Positions 1-9,146 are shown, counted from the stretch's first letter. The stretch: 64,000 nt of DNA from Streptococcus infantis (GCF_019929665.1 NZ_JAHZPZ010000002.1:372001-436000), one strand, 5' to 3'. The notes: generated by a model not told the origin, from the sequence alone. Translations and numbers: made by a program.

Positions 1-1
1 T

Positions 2-3000
2 GAAAATTGGCCAAATGGAGCCCAGTCCTTCAAAGATGCCAAACAAGACGACTATGGCTATTACCTAGATGTCAAACTCAAAAACGAACAAGCCAAGAAA
101 GTCAGCTTCCTCATCAATAATAGCAAAGGGGATAACCTTACTGGAGACCGTTCGGTAGAGCTTCTTTCTCCAAAGATGAATGAAGCCTGGCTAGATGAAA
201 GCTACAAAGTATACAACTATCAACCTCAACCAGCTGGAACAATCCGCGTCAACTATTTCCGCACCGATGGAAATTACGACAAAAAATCACTCTGGTATTG
301 GGGAGATGTTAAAAACCCAAGTAATGGAGAATGGCCTGACGGTACTGACTTTACCGCAACTGGAAAATATGGTCGTTACATTGATATCCCACTCAATGAA
401 GCTGCAAGAGAATTTGGATTTTTACTATTAGATAAAAGCAAGAAAGGCGATGATGTGAAAATCAGAAAAGAAGACTATAAATTCACAGATTTGAAAAATC
501 ACAGTCAAATTTTCCTCAAAGATGATGACGAAACCATCTACACCAACCCCTACTATGTGCACGATATCCGCATGACTGGTGCCCAACACGTGGCTAAATC
601 TCGTATCGAAAGCAGCTTTTCTACCCTAGTTGGAGCTAAGAAAGAAGATATCCTCAAACGTTCAAACATTACGGACCATCAAGGAAACAAGGTGACCATC
701 ACTGATGTTGAACTCGATGAAGCTGGTAAAAAAGTAACCTACATTGGTAATTTCTCTGATACTCAAAACCCTTACACAGTTGCCTACGATTCAGACCGCT
801 TTACCACACGTTCAAGCTGGCGCCTCAAAGATGAGACCTACAGTTATGACGGTCCACTCGGTGCTCATCTAAAAAACGATGGTAAACGTGTTGACCTCAC
901 TCTTTGGTCTCCAAGTGCCGATAAGGTTTCAGTTGTCGTCTACGACAAGAAGGACCCTGAAAAAGTTGTTGGAACCGTTGCTCTTGAAAAGGGAGAAAAA
1001 GGAACCTGGAAACAAACTCTGGATGCAAGCTCTGGTCTCGGCATCAGCAACTACACTGGCTACTACTACCACTACCAAATCGAACGCCAAGGTAAAACTG
1101 TCCTCGTTCTTGACCCTTATGCCAAATCATTAGCGGCTTGGAATAGTGATCTAGCAAAAACAGACCCTGCCCATAAAGTAGCTAAAGCTGCCTTTGTGGA
1201 CCCATCAAAACTAGGTCCGCAAAACTTGACTTATGGTAAGATTCGCAACTTCAAATCGCGTGAAGATGCCGTCATCTATGAAGCTCATGTTCGCGACTTC
1301 ACTTCAGATCCTGCCATCGCAAAAGATTTGACTAAACCATTTGGTACCTTTGAAGCCTTTATCGAGAAGCTCGATTATCTCAAAGATCTAGGGGTTACTC
1401 ATATCCAACTCCTCCCAGTCTTGTCTTACTATTATGTTAATGAATTGAAAAACCAAGAACGTTTGTCTGCCTATGCTTCAAGCAACAGTAACTACAACTG
1501 GGGTTATGATCCTCAAAACTACTTCTCTTTGACTGGTATGTACTCAAGTAATCCTAAGGACCCAGAAAAACGTATCGCAGAATTTAAAAACCTCGTCAAC
1601 GAGATTCATAAACGTGGCATGGGTGCTATCTTAGACGTAGTTTACAACCATACTGCCAATGTTGACATTTTTGAGGATATTGAGCCAAACTACTATCACT
1701 TCATGGATTCTGATGGTTCGCCACGTACTAGCTTTGGTGGTGGTCGTTTAGGGACAACCCACTACATGTCTAAACGTGTCTTGGTAGACTCTATCAAGTA
1801 TCTGGTTGACACCTACAAAGTGGATGGTTTCCGTTTCGATATGATGGGAGATCATGATGCGGCTTCAATCGAAGAAGCTTACAAGGCTGCACGCGCCCTC
1901 AATCCAAACCTTATCATGTTAGGTGAAGGCTGGAGAACCTACACTGGTGACGAGAACATGCCTACCAAACCTGCTGATCAGGATTGGATGAAACACACAG
2001 ATACTGTTGCTGTATTTTCAGATGATATCCGCAACAACCTCAAGTCTGGCTATCCAAACGAAGGGCAGCCTGCCTTTATCACAGGTGGAAAACGTGATGT
2101 CAATACCATTTTTAAAAATCTCATTGCTCAACCAACCAACTTTGAAGCGGACAACCCAGGAGATGTTATTCAGTATATCGCAGCCCACGATAACTTGACC
2201 CTCTTTGACATCATTGCCCAATCTATCAAAAAAGACCCAAGTAAGGCCGAAAACTATGCGGAAATCCATCGTCGTTTGCGACTTGGAAACCTCATGGTCT
2301 TAACAGCACAAGGAACACCATTTATCCACTCTGGTCAGGAATACGGACGTACCAAACAATTCTTGGACCCAGCCTACAAAACTCCTGTTTCAGAGGATAA
2401 GGTTCCAAACAAGTCCCACTTGTTGCGTGATAAAGACGGCAATCCATTTGTCTATCCATACTTCATCCATGACTCTTATGACTCTAGCGATGCTGTCAAC
2501 AAGTTTGACTGGACTAAGGCAACAGATAAAAAAGCATATCCTGAAAATGTCAAGAGTCGTGACTACATGAAAGGTTTGATTGCCCTTCGTCAATCTACAG
2601 ATGCCTTCCGACTCAAGAGTCTACAAGATATCAAGGAGCGTGTCCGCCTCATTACTGTCCCAGGACAAAATGGTGTTGAAAAAGAAGACGTGGTCATCGG
2701 CTACCAAATTACTGCTCCAAATGGAGATATCTACGCTGTCTTTGTCAATGCAGACGATAAAGAACGTGAATTCACTCTAGGAAGAGACTTTGCCCACTTG
2801 AGAAAGGCCGAAGTCTTGGCTGATGAAAACCAAGCAGGACCAGTAGGAATTGCCAACCCGCAAGGTCTCGAATGGACTGAAAAAGGCTTGCAATTGAACG
2901 CTCTCACTGCTGTCGTTCTCCGCTTGTCTCAAGGTGGTGCCATTGTCGCTCCAGCTGTTGAAGAAAAGCCAGAATTTGATCTTTCTAGCTTGAAAGTAGA

Positions 3001-3184
3001 ACAAAATCAGGCCCAAAACCTAGCTGTAAATCCTGAAACTCAAGAAACTGTTGTAGAGGCTCTTTCTCAAAAAGTCCTTCCAAACACAGGAACTGAAAAC
3101 AAATCACCTCTTGCTCTTGCTGGATTCAGCATTCTGTCCCTTCTTGGACTTGGAAGCTTCCTAAAGAAAAAAGAGGAAAAATAG
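2..3184 (+). CDS. spuA: Cell-wall-anchored pullulanase SpuA (5' end outside window)
   Basis: Debranches alpha-1,6 links of glycogen and pullulan at the cell surface. The frame is already open at base 2, so the start lies upstream and about 1,060 C-terminal codons are seen; streptococcal SpuA is usually about 1,250-1,300. Visible order: the end of the CBM41 starch-binding region (LWYWGD motif), an early-set domain, then a GH13 barrel with YNWGYDP at 1493-1513, the nucleophile Asp of GFRFDMM at 1838-1840, the acid/base Glu of LGEGW at 1925-1927 and AAHDN. The C-terminus has an LPNTG sortase motif, a hydrophobic stretch and a KKKEEK tail. The catalytic set is intact. A strong terminator follows. 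Identification is firm; the missing N-terminus should hold the signal peptide and the first CBM41 copy. Confidence 0.95.
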   Translation, partial: ENWPNGAQSFKDAKQDDYGYYLDVKLKNEQAKKVSFLINNSKGDNLTGDRSVELLSPKMNEAWLDESYKVYNYQPQPAGTIRVNYFRTDGNYDKKSLWYWGDVKNPSNGEWPDGTDFTATGKYGRYIDIPLNEAAREFGFLLLDKSKKGDDVKIRKEDYKFTDLKNHSQIFLKDDDETIYTNPYYVHDIRMTGAQHVAKSRIESSFSTLVGAKKEDILKRSNITDHQGNKVTITDVELDEAGKKVTYIGNFSDTQNPYTVAYDSDRFTTRSSWRLKDETYSYDGPLGAHLKNDGKRVDLTLWSPSADKVSVVVYDKKDPEKVVGTVALEKGEKGTWKQTLDASSGLGISNYTGYYYHYQIERQGKTVLVLDPYAKSLAAWNSDLAKTDPAHKVAKAAFVDPSKLGPQNLTYGKIRNFKSREDAVIYEAHVRDFTSDPAIAKDLTKPFGTFEAFIEKLDYLKDLGVTHIQLLPVLSYYYVNELKNQERLSAYASSNSNYNWGYDPQNYFSLTGMYSSNPKDPEKRIAEFKNLVNEIHKRGMGAILDVVYNHTANVDIFEDIEPNYYHFMDSDGSPRTSFGGGRLGTTHYMSKRVLVDSIKYLVDTYKVDGFRFDMMGDHDAASIEEAYKAARALNPNLIMLGEGWRTYTGDENMPTKPADQDWMKHTDTVAVFSDDIRNNLKSGYPNEGQPAFITGGKRDVNTIFKNLIAQPTNFEADNPGDVIQYIAAHDNLTLFDIIAQSIKKDPSKAENYAEIHRRLRLGNLMVLTAQGTPFIHSGQEYGRTKQFLDPAYKTPVSEDKVPNKSHLLRDKDGNPFVYPYFIHDSYDSSDAVNKFDWTKATDKKAYPENVKSRDYMKGLIALRQSTDAFRLKSLQDIKERVRLITVPGQNGVEKEDVVIGYQITAPNGDIYAVFVNADDKEREFTLGRDFAHLRKAEVLADENQAGPVGIANPQGLEWTEKGLQLNALTAVVLRLSQGGAIVAPAVEEKPEFDLSSLKVEQNQAQNLAVNPETQETVVEALSQKVLPNTGTENKSPLALAGFSILSLLGLGSFLKKKEEK

Positions 3185-3224
3185 GGCTATAGACTTCAAT
3201 AAAACAGCACGTCACAAATAATTA

Positions 3225-3260
3225 ATAAAAAAGCAAGAATTAAAAATTCTTGCTTTTTTA
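3225..3260 (+). terminator. Rho-independent terminator after spuA
   Basis: A perfect 11-bp inverted repeat (3231-3241 with 3245-3255) is followed by a run of T and preceded by a run of A. It ends spuA transcription and could act in both directions. Confidence 0.9.
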
Positions 3261-3285
3261 CATGAGCGAGTTAAAATAGAGACTT

Positions 3286-3429
3286 TTATGACCAAAGTAT
3301 TCCCTTATAGGATAAAAGAAGAGCTAGGAATAATAATCCGTAGAAGAACATACAAAGCCACTTCAATTTCACGCATAGAGCTACAAATTCACGGATAAAG
3401 GCTGATACAATCCCTATAACAAGATACAT
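3286..3429 (-). CDS. Small hydrophobic protein, 47 aa
   Basis: A short reading frame begins MYLVIGIVSA and ends GILWS. It is preceded by AAAGGAG six bases before the ATG, a good streptococcal ribosome site. The middle (about residues 25-42, CMFFYGLLFLALLL) is one likely membrane segment, and the N-terminal third is amphipathic with a few charges (R, E, K). It lies downstream of the Rrf2 gene on the same strand but beyond that gene's terminator, so it probably has its own weak promoter in 3430-3478. I do not recognise a family. A small membrane peptide, a type I toxin-like peptide or a chance frame are all possible; the ribosome site is the main support. Confidence 0.5.
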   Translation of the reverse strand: MYLVIGIVSAFIREFVALCVKLKWLCMFFYGLLFLALLLSYKGILWS

Positions 3430-3469
3430 CTTCTTCTCCTTTATCTAATTACATTTCATCATAATTAGC

Positions 3470-3499
3470 AAAAATAAAAAGAGGAACTAAATTCCTCTT
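3470..3499 (-). terminator. Terminator of the Rrf2 gene
   Basis: Stem 3479-3486 pairs with 3492-3499 (AAGAGGAA with TTCCTCTT). On the minus strand it is followed by a T-rich tract, just past the Rrf2 stop codon. Confidence 0.85.
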
Positions 3500-3503
3500 A
3501 ACT

Positions 3504-3935
3504 TTAAATCCTTGCTTCTGCATCTGCCACCACTTGAGCAAGACTGGTTTGGCTTAATTCTTCTTCCATGGCTTCTTGAATTTTATCTAACTTTTCATCT
3601 AAAACCCCATGGATGTTAGCTCCTACTGGACAGTCAGGATTAGGATTATCATGGAAACTAAAGAGTTGTCCAGTCTTTCCAAGGCATTCCACCGCTTGAT
3701 AAATATCTAAAAGACTAATATCCTCAAGATTTTTGATAATCTCTGCCCCTCCGGTTCCACGCGCGACGGAAATCAATTCTGCTTTTTTCAGTTGGGACAA
3801 AGTTTTTCGGATAATAACAGGATTGACTCCAACACTACTAGCTAGAAAATCACTAGTCACCTTGCTTTCCTTTCCTTTTAGGGCAATGATTACCAACATA
3901 TGTGTCGCAATGGTAAATCGGCTTGAAATTTGCAT
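3504..3935 (-). CDS. Rrf2-family transcriptional regulator
   Basis: A 143-residue winged-helix DNA-binding protein. I start it at MQISSRFTIA because AAAGGAGG lies seven bases upstream; a longer start at 3956 would contain that ribosome site. The N-terminal half is the wHTH (SSVGVNPVIIRKTLSQL recognition region, then ARGTGGAEI as the wing). Only one cysteine remains in the sensor region (NPDCPVG) where Fe-S members such as IscR or NsrR have three, so this looks like the cluster-free YwnA type. It is monocistronic with its own terminator and divergent from nothing obvious. Its target and signal cannot be read from the sequence. Confidence 0.85.
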   Translation of the reverse strand: MQISSRFTIATHMLVIIALKGKESKVTSDFLASSVGVNPVIIRKTLSQLKKAELISVARGTGGAEIIKNLEDISLLDIYQAVECLGKTGQLFSFHDNPNPDCPVGANIHGVLDEKLDKIQEAMEEELSQTSLAQVVADAEARI

Positions 3936-4005
3936 GCAGTCCTCCTTTATTATCAACCAAGCTCATTCTTCTCTTATATTTATTATATCTCCTAGAGTTG
4001 TAATG

Positions 4006-4845
4006 TCAAGAGTTACGACTAAGCCAGTCGTCCAATTCAACATCATGTCCTTGACTCTGAGCGATTTCGTGCAACAAGTCCTGATTATGGGTATGGTGAA
4101 TTCCATTGACTAAGCTTTCATAGTACACCTCATAGTAGGGCAATTTCAAATCTCTAGCCAATTGTAATTCTGACTCAACATCGTAATCAACACGACGAAA
4201 ATCTATATCCTTCAAACCTTTGTCATCAAAATCTAAAATCATATATTGCGCCCGCAAATCCTCACGTAGACTTGCTGATAAAAAGAAGGGTTGCCCAATT
4301 GATCCTGGATTTAAAATGAGTTGTCCCTCGCTCCCATAGCGAAGAAATTGCTGGTGAATATGCCCATAAATGGCAATATCACAGTCAGGATTGGTTACCA
4401 AACGGTCAAAATCCTCCTGCTTGCCAAGATGGATCAGTTCTCTTCCCCAATTTTTATCCGGCAAATGATGGCTTATCCCTACCTTCAGATTTCCAAACTG
4501 GCGGTGTGTGTGCATAGGAAATGCCTGTAGAGCTTCAATCTCATCTAGACTAATTTCTTCCATAATATACTGGCATTGGCGCAAGAGGTAGCGATGGCTA
4601 GGTCTACTTGTATCTAATTTTCGATGAGCAGCTCGCCATAAACTCTCTTCCCAATTTCCCAGAACTCGAATCGTAATCGGCAAGTCCTCTAATCGTCTGA
4701 GAATATTTTTTCGTCCTGTCCCAGGCATGAGAATATCTCCCAAAAGCCAATATTCCTCAACTCCTGCCTTTTCCGCATCTGCGAGAACTGCTTCCAATGC
4801 TCCTGTGTTGCCATGAATATCTGAAAGTACCGCAATTTTTGTCAT
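4006..4845 (-). CDS. Calcineurin-like metallophosphoesterase
   Basis: A 279-residue cytosolic phosphoesterase. The metal-binding motifs of the family are all present: SDIHGNTGAL near residue 8, LLGDIL, LGNWEE (the GNHD-equivalent), SHHLPDK and GHIHQQ. A substrate cannot be assigned: relatives include phosphodiesterases and diadenosine-tetraphosphate hydrolases. AGAGGGGAT lies before the ATG. It sits 70 bases upstream of the Rrf2 gene on the same strand and is divergent from the universal stress gene; the shared 145-base gap should hold both promoters. Confidence 0.85.
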   Translation of the reverse strand: MTKIAVLSDIHGNTGALEAVLADAEKAGVEEYWLLGDILMPGTGRKNILRRLEDLPITIRVLGNWEESLWRAAHRKLDTSRPSHRYLLRQCQYIMEEISLDEIEALQAFPMHTHRQFGNLKVGISHHLPDKNWGRELIHLGKQEDFDRLVTNPDCDIAIYGHIHQQFLRYGSEGQLILNPGSIGQPFFLSASLREDLRAQYMILDFDDKGLKDIDFRRVDYDVESELQLARDLKLPYYEVYYESLVNGIHHTHNQDLLHEIAQSQGHDVELDDWLSRNS

Positions 4846-4990
4846 ATGATCCCCTCTTGCCTTCTCTCCTTTAATTATAACACTCTCAAAACCAAAGTCA
4901 AAAGCATCTTGTTTGCTATCATTTTTTACTTTACTTTTTTAGTGAAAAGGATTACAATGAAGGTGATAAGAAATAAGGAGGTTTTTGCTA

Positions 4991-5442
4991 TGACACAACG
5001 TTACGAAAACATCATGGTAGCAGTCGACGGTTCAAAAGAAGCTGATTTGGCTTTTGTCAAAGGAGTTCAATCAGCAGTGCGTAACCAGGCTAAATTAACC
5101 ATTGCCCATGTCATTGATACTCGTGGTATTCAAAGCATTTCAACTTTCGATGCAGAAGTTTACGAAGAGTTACAAGTTGAGGCCCAAGATTTGATGGCAG
5201 AATATGAAAAACGTGCAAGAGACGCTGGTCTTACAGATATTCAAGTTGTCATCGAAATGGGAAATCCTAAAACTCTATTAGCCAAAACAATCCCTGAACA
5301 AGAACATGTTGATTTGATTTTGGTTGGAGCAACAGGGCTTAACGCCTTCGAACGTTTACTTGTCGGCTCTTCATCTGAATATATCCTTCGCCACACAAGC
5401 GTTGACCTTCTCGTCGTCCGAGACAAGGATAAAACTTTATAA
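4991..5442 (+). CDS. Universal stress protein (UspA family)
   Basis: A 150-residue UspA-fold protein. The start MTQRYENIMVAVDGS is chosen because AAGGAGG lies just upstream; the open frame runs back to 4846 without support. The nucleotide-binding signature G-2x-G-9x-G-S is complete near the C-terminus (GATGLNAFERLLVGSSSEY), so it should be the ATP-binding subtype. It is a single gene ending in a terminator shared with the convergent HAD gene. In pneumococci, as I remember it, the same neighbours (HAD hydrolase, asparaginase, ccpA) follow, so this block is conserved. Physiological role unknown. Confidence 0.9.
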
Positions 5443-5450
5443 TTAGACTA

Positions 5451-5478
5451 AAAAAAGGAGCCAATGCGCTCCTTTTTA
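5451..5478. terminator. Bidirectional terminator between usp and the HAD gene
   Basis: The stem GGAGC (5457-5461) with GCTCC (5468-5472) is flanked by A and T runs. It serves both convergent genes. Confidence 0.85.
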
Positions 5479-6867
5479 TTGTTTATTTTTTCTTTCTTTA
5501 TGACGTTCATAAGCTCTAATCTGACGCTCAAGTTCCTTCTTGATAGCTGGTTCTGGAGCATACTTCTCCTCCCAGCCTTCTGGCTTAAGTATCTTGTGAG
5601 TCACAGGATCAAACTGTGCCTTGCCATCTGGGAATATTTTACCCATGTTTGCTTGATGGACAATCTCGAATATCCGCTCTGGATCTACTCCCATCAGTAC
5701 AAAACTACCATACGTAAAATAGAGAGTATCAATCAAGGCATCGACTTGTCCAACCAAAGTACTTTTAGCCGGTATTTTTTGAGAAACTTTATCTGCTGAT
5801 ACATCAAGTGCCTGGTGCAAATCTTGAACAGCTTGTTGAAATTCCTCTTCAGAATTGCTGGCAGCACGGACAAATTCAACTAACTCTTCAATCTTAAAGC
5901 CGGCGCGATAAGTTGCCCCTTGCAAATCCCAAGCTATTGGTTCTTCTTGAGTTCGCTCGTCCATCATATGATGGAAGGTTTTAACCTTGTTAAAATGATA
6001 GTCACGACTGACAAAGACTTTTTCAGAAGATAAAACTCCAAAATATTCCAAAGCCTTGTGAATCCCATCGTTTTGGTTGCTGGCAGTAATATGCTTGGCA
6101 ACTTCTTTTACGCTGCTACTACCATTTCCCATGGCAACAGACATCCCAACACCAGCCAACATTTCCAAATCATTATCCGAGTCTCCAAAAGCCATGACTT
6201 GGTTGAGATCAAAACCATACTCTTTCCCTACACGACGGATACCCTCTAACTTAGAATTTCCTTGATTGATAATATCGGCCGCGAATGGATTACTTCTGGT
6301 AAATTTCAAATGATTTAATACTTCAGCAGCATGGTTTGTCTCCTCAGGCGTCATCAACATAAGCACCTGATAGATCGGCTGATTAATTAAGTCCAACAAA
6401 TCATCTTCCTTCTGAGGAAGGGCCTTACTGACCATACGATTAAAGGAATGACTAACAGTACGAGTCAAAAATTTAGGTACAAATCGACTAACTAGCTGTG
6501 AAAGAGGGCTGAGTCCAAAGGACATAATCCGAGAACCGACAACGTCTTGTCGCGTTCCCATAGCAATCTCTTTTCGATTTTCCTTGGCATAAGAGATGAT
6601 TTGTCTGAGGCTTCTCTTATCAATAGGGCTAGCAAAAAGAACACGATCTTTGTTAAAGATATATTGGCCATTGTAGGTCACTGCAAAATCCAGATCCAAA
6701 TCATCCATCAAATCCTTAACAAAAAAAGGTCCTCGCCCTGTTGCCACCCCAACAAGCACCCCTTGTTCTTTCACAATCTTGATAGCTTCCTTAGTGGACT
6801 TCAAAACACTCTTACTGTCATTTACAAGCGTTCCATCAATATCAAAAAATACAGCTTTGACTTCCAT
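5476..6867 (-). CDS. Cof-type HAD phosphatase fused to a MazG-like domain
   Basis: A two-domain protein of 463 residues. Residues 1 to about 270 are a Cof/HAD sugar-phosphate phosphatase: DIDGTLV (motif I, nucleophile Asp), TGRG (motif II) and GDSDNDLEML (motif IV). Residues from about 290 to the end look like an all-alpha MazG-like NTP pyrophosphohydrolase, with KIEELVEFV and QVDALIDTLYF as the acidic metal-binding helices, then HQANMGKI and KPEGWE as in Cof-MazG proteins. The likely job is hydrolysing a phosphorylated nucleotide or sugar, perhaps housecleaning. It is divergent from asparaginase. The HAD part is certain; the MazG assignment is by motif only. Confidence 0.85.
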   Translation of the reverse strand: MEVKAVFFDIDGTLVNDSKSVLKSTKEAIKIVKEQGVLVGVATGRGPFFVKDLMDDLDLDFAVTYNGQYIFNKDRVLFASPIDKRSLRQIISYAKENRKEIAMGTRQDVVGSRIMSFGLSPLSQLVSRFVPKFLTRTVSHSFNRMVSKALPQKEDDLLDLINQPIYQVLMLMTPEETNHAAEVLNHLKFTRSNPFAADIINQGNSKLEGIRRVGKEYGFDLNQVMAFGDSDNDLEMLAGVGMSVAMGNGSSSVKEVAKHITASNQNDGIHKALEYFGVLSSEKVFVSRDYHFNKVKTFHHMMDERTQEEPIAWDLQGATYRAGFKIEELVEFVRAASNSEEEFQQAVQDLHQALDVSADKVSQKIPAKSTLVGQVDALIDTLYFTYGSFVLMGVDPERIFEIVHQANMGKIFPDGKAQFDPVTHKILKPEGWEEKYAPEPAIKKELERQIRAYERHKERKNKQ

Positions 6868-6932
6868 TCTATCTCATTCCTTTCTTTTATGATACAATGA
6901 TTATACCACATTTCAGAAAAAGTGAGTGAATC

Positions 6933-7895
6933 ATGACTAAGAAAATCCTTGTTTTACATACCGGTGGCACTATTTCCATGCAGGCAGATGAATCTGGAGC
7001 TGTAAGGACTAGTGCTGATAACCCTATGAATCATATCTCTAATCCTCTCGAAGGTATCGAAGTCCATTCCTTGGATTTTTTAAATTTGCCCAGCCCACAC
7101 ATCAAGCCTAAGCATATGTTAGCCCTCTACCATAAAATTAAACAAGAGGCATCGTCCTATGATGGTGTTGTCATTACACATGGGACAGATACACTAGAAG
7201 AAACGGCTTATTTCCTCGATACCATGGAAGTACCTCATATGCCTATCGTCCTGACAGGTGCCATGAGATCTTCCAATGAACTGGGAAGTGATGGTGTCTA
7301 CAACTATCTTAGCGCCTTACGCGTTGCGAGTGATGACAAGGCTGCAGATAAGGGTGTCTTGGTCGTTATGAACGATGAAATTCACGCCGCCAAATATGTT
7401 ACAAAAACGCATACTACTAACGTTAGTACCTTTCAAACACCAACTCATGGACCACTCGGGCTCATTATGAAGCAGGAAATTCTCTACTTCAAAACGGCAG
7501 AACCTCGTGTTCGTTTTGACCTTGAGAGCATTCAAGGGCTGGTCCCTATTATCCCTGTTTATGCGGGCATGACCGATGAACTTCTCGATTTACTTCCTGT
7601 TGACCAACTAGATGGATTGATTATTCAGGCTTTTGGCGCTGGAAATGTACCAAAGGAAACAGCTGAAAAATTAAAGTCTCTCAGTCAAGCAGGACTTCCT
7701 ATTGCACTAGTCTCACGTTGTTTCAATGGGATTGCAGAACCTGTTTACGCCTACGAAGGCGGTGGTGTTTGTCTTCAGAATGATGGTGTATATTTTGTAA
7801 AAGAACTAAACGCTCAAAAAGCACGACTGAAACTTCTTATCGCAATCAATGCTGGGCTTAAGGGTGATGAGCTCCAAGCTTATATGGAAGGATAA
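6933..7895 (+). CDS. ansA: L-asparaginase, cytoplasmic type I
   Basis: Hydrolyses asparagine to aspartate and ammonia. The 320-residue length, lack of a signal peptide and motifs (HTGGTISM near the N-terminus with the catalytic Thr; THGTDTLEET with the second Thr and Asp) fit bacterial type I asparaginase. It is preceded by TACAAT-like and GAGTGA signals and ends in a terminator shared with ccpA. Being next to ccpA may be only historical; no cre box was seen in front of it. Confidence 0.93.
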   Translation: MTKKILVLHTGGTISMQADESGAVRTSADNPMNHISNPLEGIEVHSLDFLNLPSPHIKPKHMLALYHKIKQEASSYDGVVITHGTDTLEETAYFLDTMEVPHMPIVLTGAMRSSNELGSDGVYNYLSALRVASDDKAADKGVLVVMNDEIHAAKYVTKTHTTNVSTFQTPTHGPLGLIMKQEILYFKTAEPRVRFDLESIQGLVPIIPVYAGMTDELLDLLPVDQLDGLIIQAFGAGNVPKETAEKLKSLSQAGLPIALVSRCFNGIAEPVYAYEGGGVCLQNDGVYFVKELNAQKARLKLLIAINAGLKGDELQAYMEG

Positions 7896-7896
7896 T

Positions 7897-7932
7897 AAAA
7901 AACCAGGAAATCAGCTAGATTCCTGGTTTTTT
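7897..7932. terminator. Bidirectional terminator between ansA and ccpA
   Basis: The stem AACCAGGA (7901-7908) with TCCTGGTT (7921-7928) is flanked by an A run on the left and a T run on the right. It ends both convergent genes. Confidence 0.9.
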
Positions 7933-7934
7933 TA

Positions 7935-8942
7935 TTACTTTTTGCGAGTTGATTTGCGCTCTGTCAAACCATGAGGTAGGAGGACTTCACGTTCTTCTAA
8001 TTCCTCTTTATGCATAATTTTAGTCAACATACGCATACTAATCGCACCTAAATCATACAAGGGTTGTGCGATAGTTGTAAGGCTTGGTCGAGTAAAGCGT
8101 GCGATTTGAGAATCATCACTCGTAATGATTTCAAAGTCTTCTGGGACTGAAACTCCATGATCAGCCAAGCCGTTCAAGAGACCAGCTGCCAATTCATCAC
8201 CAGTCACAATCGCTGCTGTTGCTTTTGAAGAAACTAAGCGCTCTGCCAGAGCATAACCATCATCATAGCGATATTTAGACTCAAATACAAGTCCTTCACT
8301 ATAGTTGACTCCTGCTGCTTTCAAAGCTTCTTTGTAGCCAACCAAGCGAATTTTACCGTTAATATCATCTACCAACGGGCCACTCACAAAGGCAATTTTT
8401 TTGTTACGCTTCAACAAATGGCGAACAGCATCCGCAGTAGCATTCTTATAGTCAATATTAACACTTGGAAGCTGGTGTTCTACATCCACTGTTCCCGCAA
8501 GAACTACAGGGGTACGTGAACGTGAAAACTCTGAGCGAATTTTCTCTGTTAAGTGATAGCCCATAAAGATAATACCATCAACTTGTTTTGAAAAGAGTGT
8601 ATTCACTACTGCCACTTCTTTTTCATCATCCTCATCACTATTCGCAAGGACGATGTTATATTTGTACATCTCTGCAATATCATCAATCCCTTTTGCTAGC
8701 GCAGCAAAATACGTGTTAGTGATATCTGGAATGACAACCCCAACAGTTGTTGTTCGTTTGCTTGCCAAGCCACGAGCTACTGCATTTGGACGATAGTCTA
8801 GGCGATCAATCACCTCTAGAACTTTCTTACGAGTGTTTTCTTTGACATTCTTATTGCCATTGACTACACGACTGACAGTTGCCATTGAAACTCCTGCTTC
8901 TCGGGCTACGTCATAAATTGTTACTGTATCATCTGTGTTCAT
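7935..8942 (-). CDS. ccpA: Catabolite control protein A
   Basis: A LacI/GalR-family regulator (335 residues) that, with Ser-phosphorylated HPr, binds cre boxes and mediates carbon catabolite control. The N-terminal HTH reads TIYDVAREAGVSMATVSRVV, followed by the hinge helix region (RPNAVARGL) and the periplasmic-binding-protein-like core from TTTVGVVIPD onward. Length and every recognisable motif match streptococcal CcpA. A near-consensus cre lies about 70 bases upstream of its ATG, implying autoregulation. Candidate target boxes in this window lie before endoD, the GH95 fucosidase and pflA. Confidence 0.95.
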   Translation of the reverse strand: MNTDDTVTIYDVAREAGVSMATVSRVVNGNKNVKENTRKKVLEVIDRLDYRPNAVARGLASKRTTTVGVVIPDITNTYFAALAKGIDDIAEMYKYNIVLANSDEDDEKEVAVVNTLFSKQVDGIIFMGYHLTEKIRSEFSRSRTPVVLAGTVDVEHQLPSVNIDYKNATADAVRHLLKRNKKIAFVSGPLVDDINGKIRLVGYKEALKAAGVNYSEGLVFESKYRYDDGYALAERLVSSKATAAIVTGDELAAGLLNGLADHGVSVPEDFEIITSDDSQIARFTRPSLTTIAQPLYDLGAISMRMLTKIMHKEELEEREVLLPHGLTERKSTRKK

Positions 8943-9007
8943 ACCGTTTCCTTTCTAATGTTGAAAATTTTGTTTTCATGTTTACACCACTACTAGTTTA
9001 CCACTAA

Positions 9008-9023
9008 TTGTAAGCATTTTCAA
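9008..9023. promoter_or_regulatory. cre box upstream of ccpA
   Basis: TTGTAAGCATTTTCAA matches WTGNNARCGNWWWCAW at every fixed position except one (A for G at position 9). It lies 66-81 bases before the ccpA start, in the divergent region shared with the DUF960 gene. Confidence 0.7.
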
Positions 9024-9091
9024 GGATTATTTGAACTTTCTTTGAAAAAATTTCACCGATAATCATATTTTTGTAAATTAGTTTACTTTTC

Positions 9092-9120
9092 TTGATTTTT
9101 AGGCCAGTTTGCAGTATGAT
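9092..9120 (+). promoter_or_regulatory. Promoter of the DUF960 gene
   Basis: A -35 TTGATT and a -10 TATGAT are separated by 17 bases. The -10 ends 26 bases before the ATG. Confidence 0.65.
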
Positions 9121-9146
9121 AATAAAAAATTAAGTAGGAGGAATGG

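Larger units (their letters stand above)
3185..3503. other. Intergenic stretch between convergent spuA and Rrf2 genes
   Basis: This 319-base gap holds the spuA terminator, the 47-codon frame on the minus strand and the Rrf2 terminator. Nothing else was recognised. Confidence 0.6.

Noticed and set aside
3733-4113. 126-codon plus-strand frame over the Rrf2 start and phosphoesterase end
   Set aside because: It is antisense to two recognised genes and lacks translation signals.
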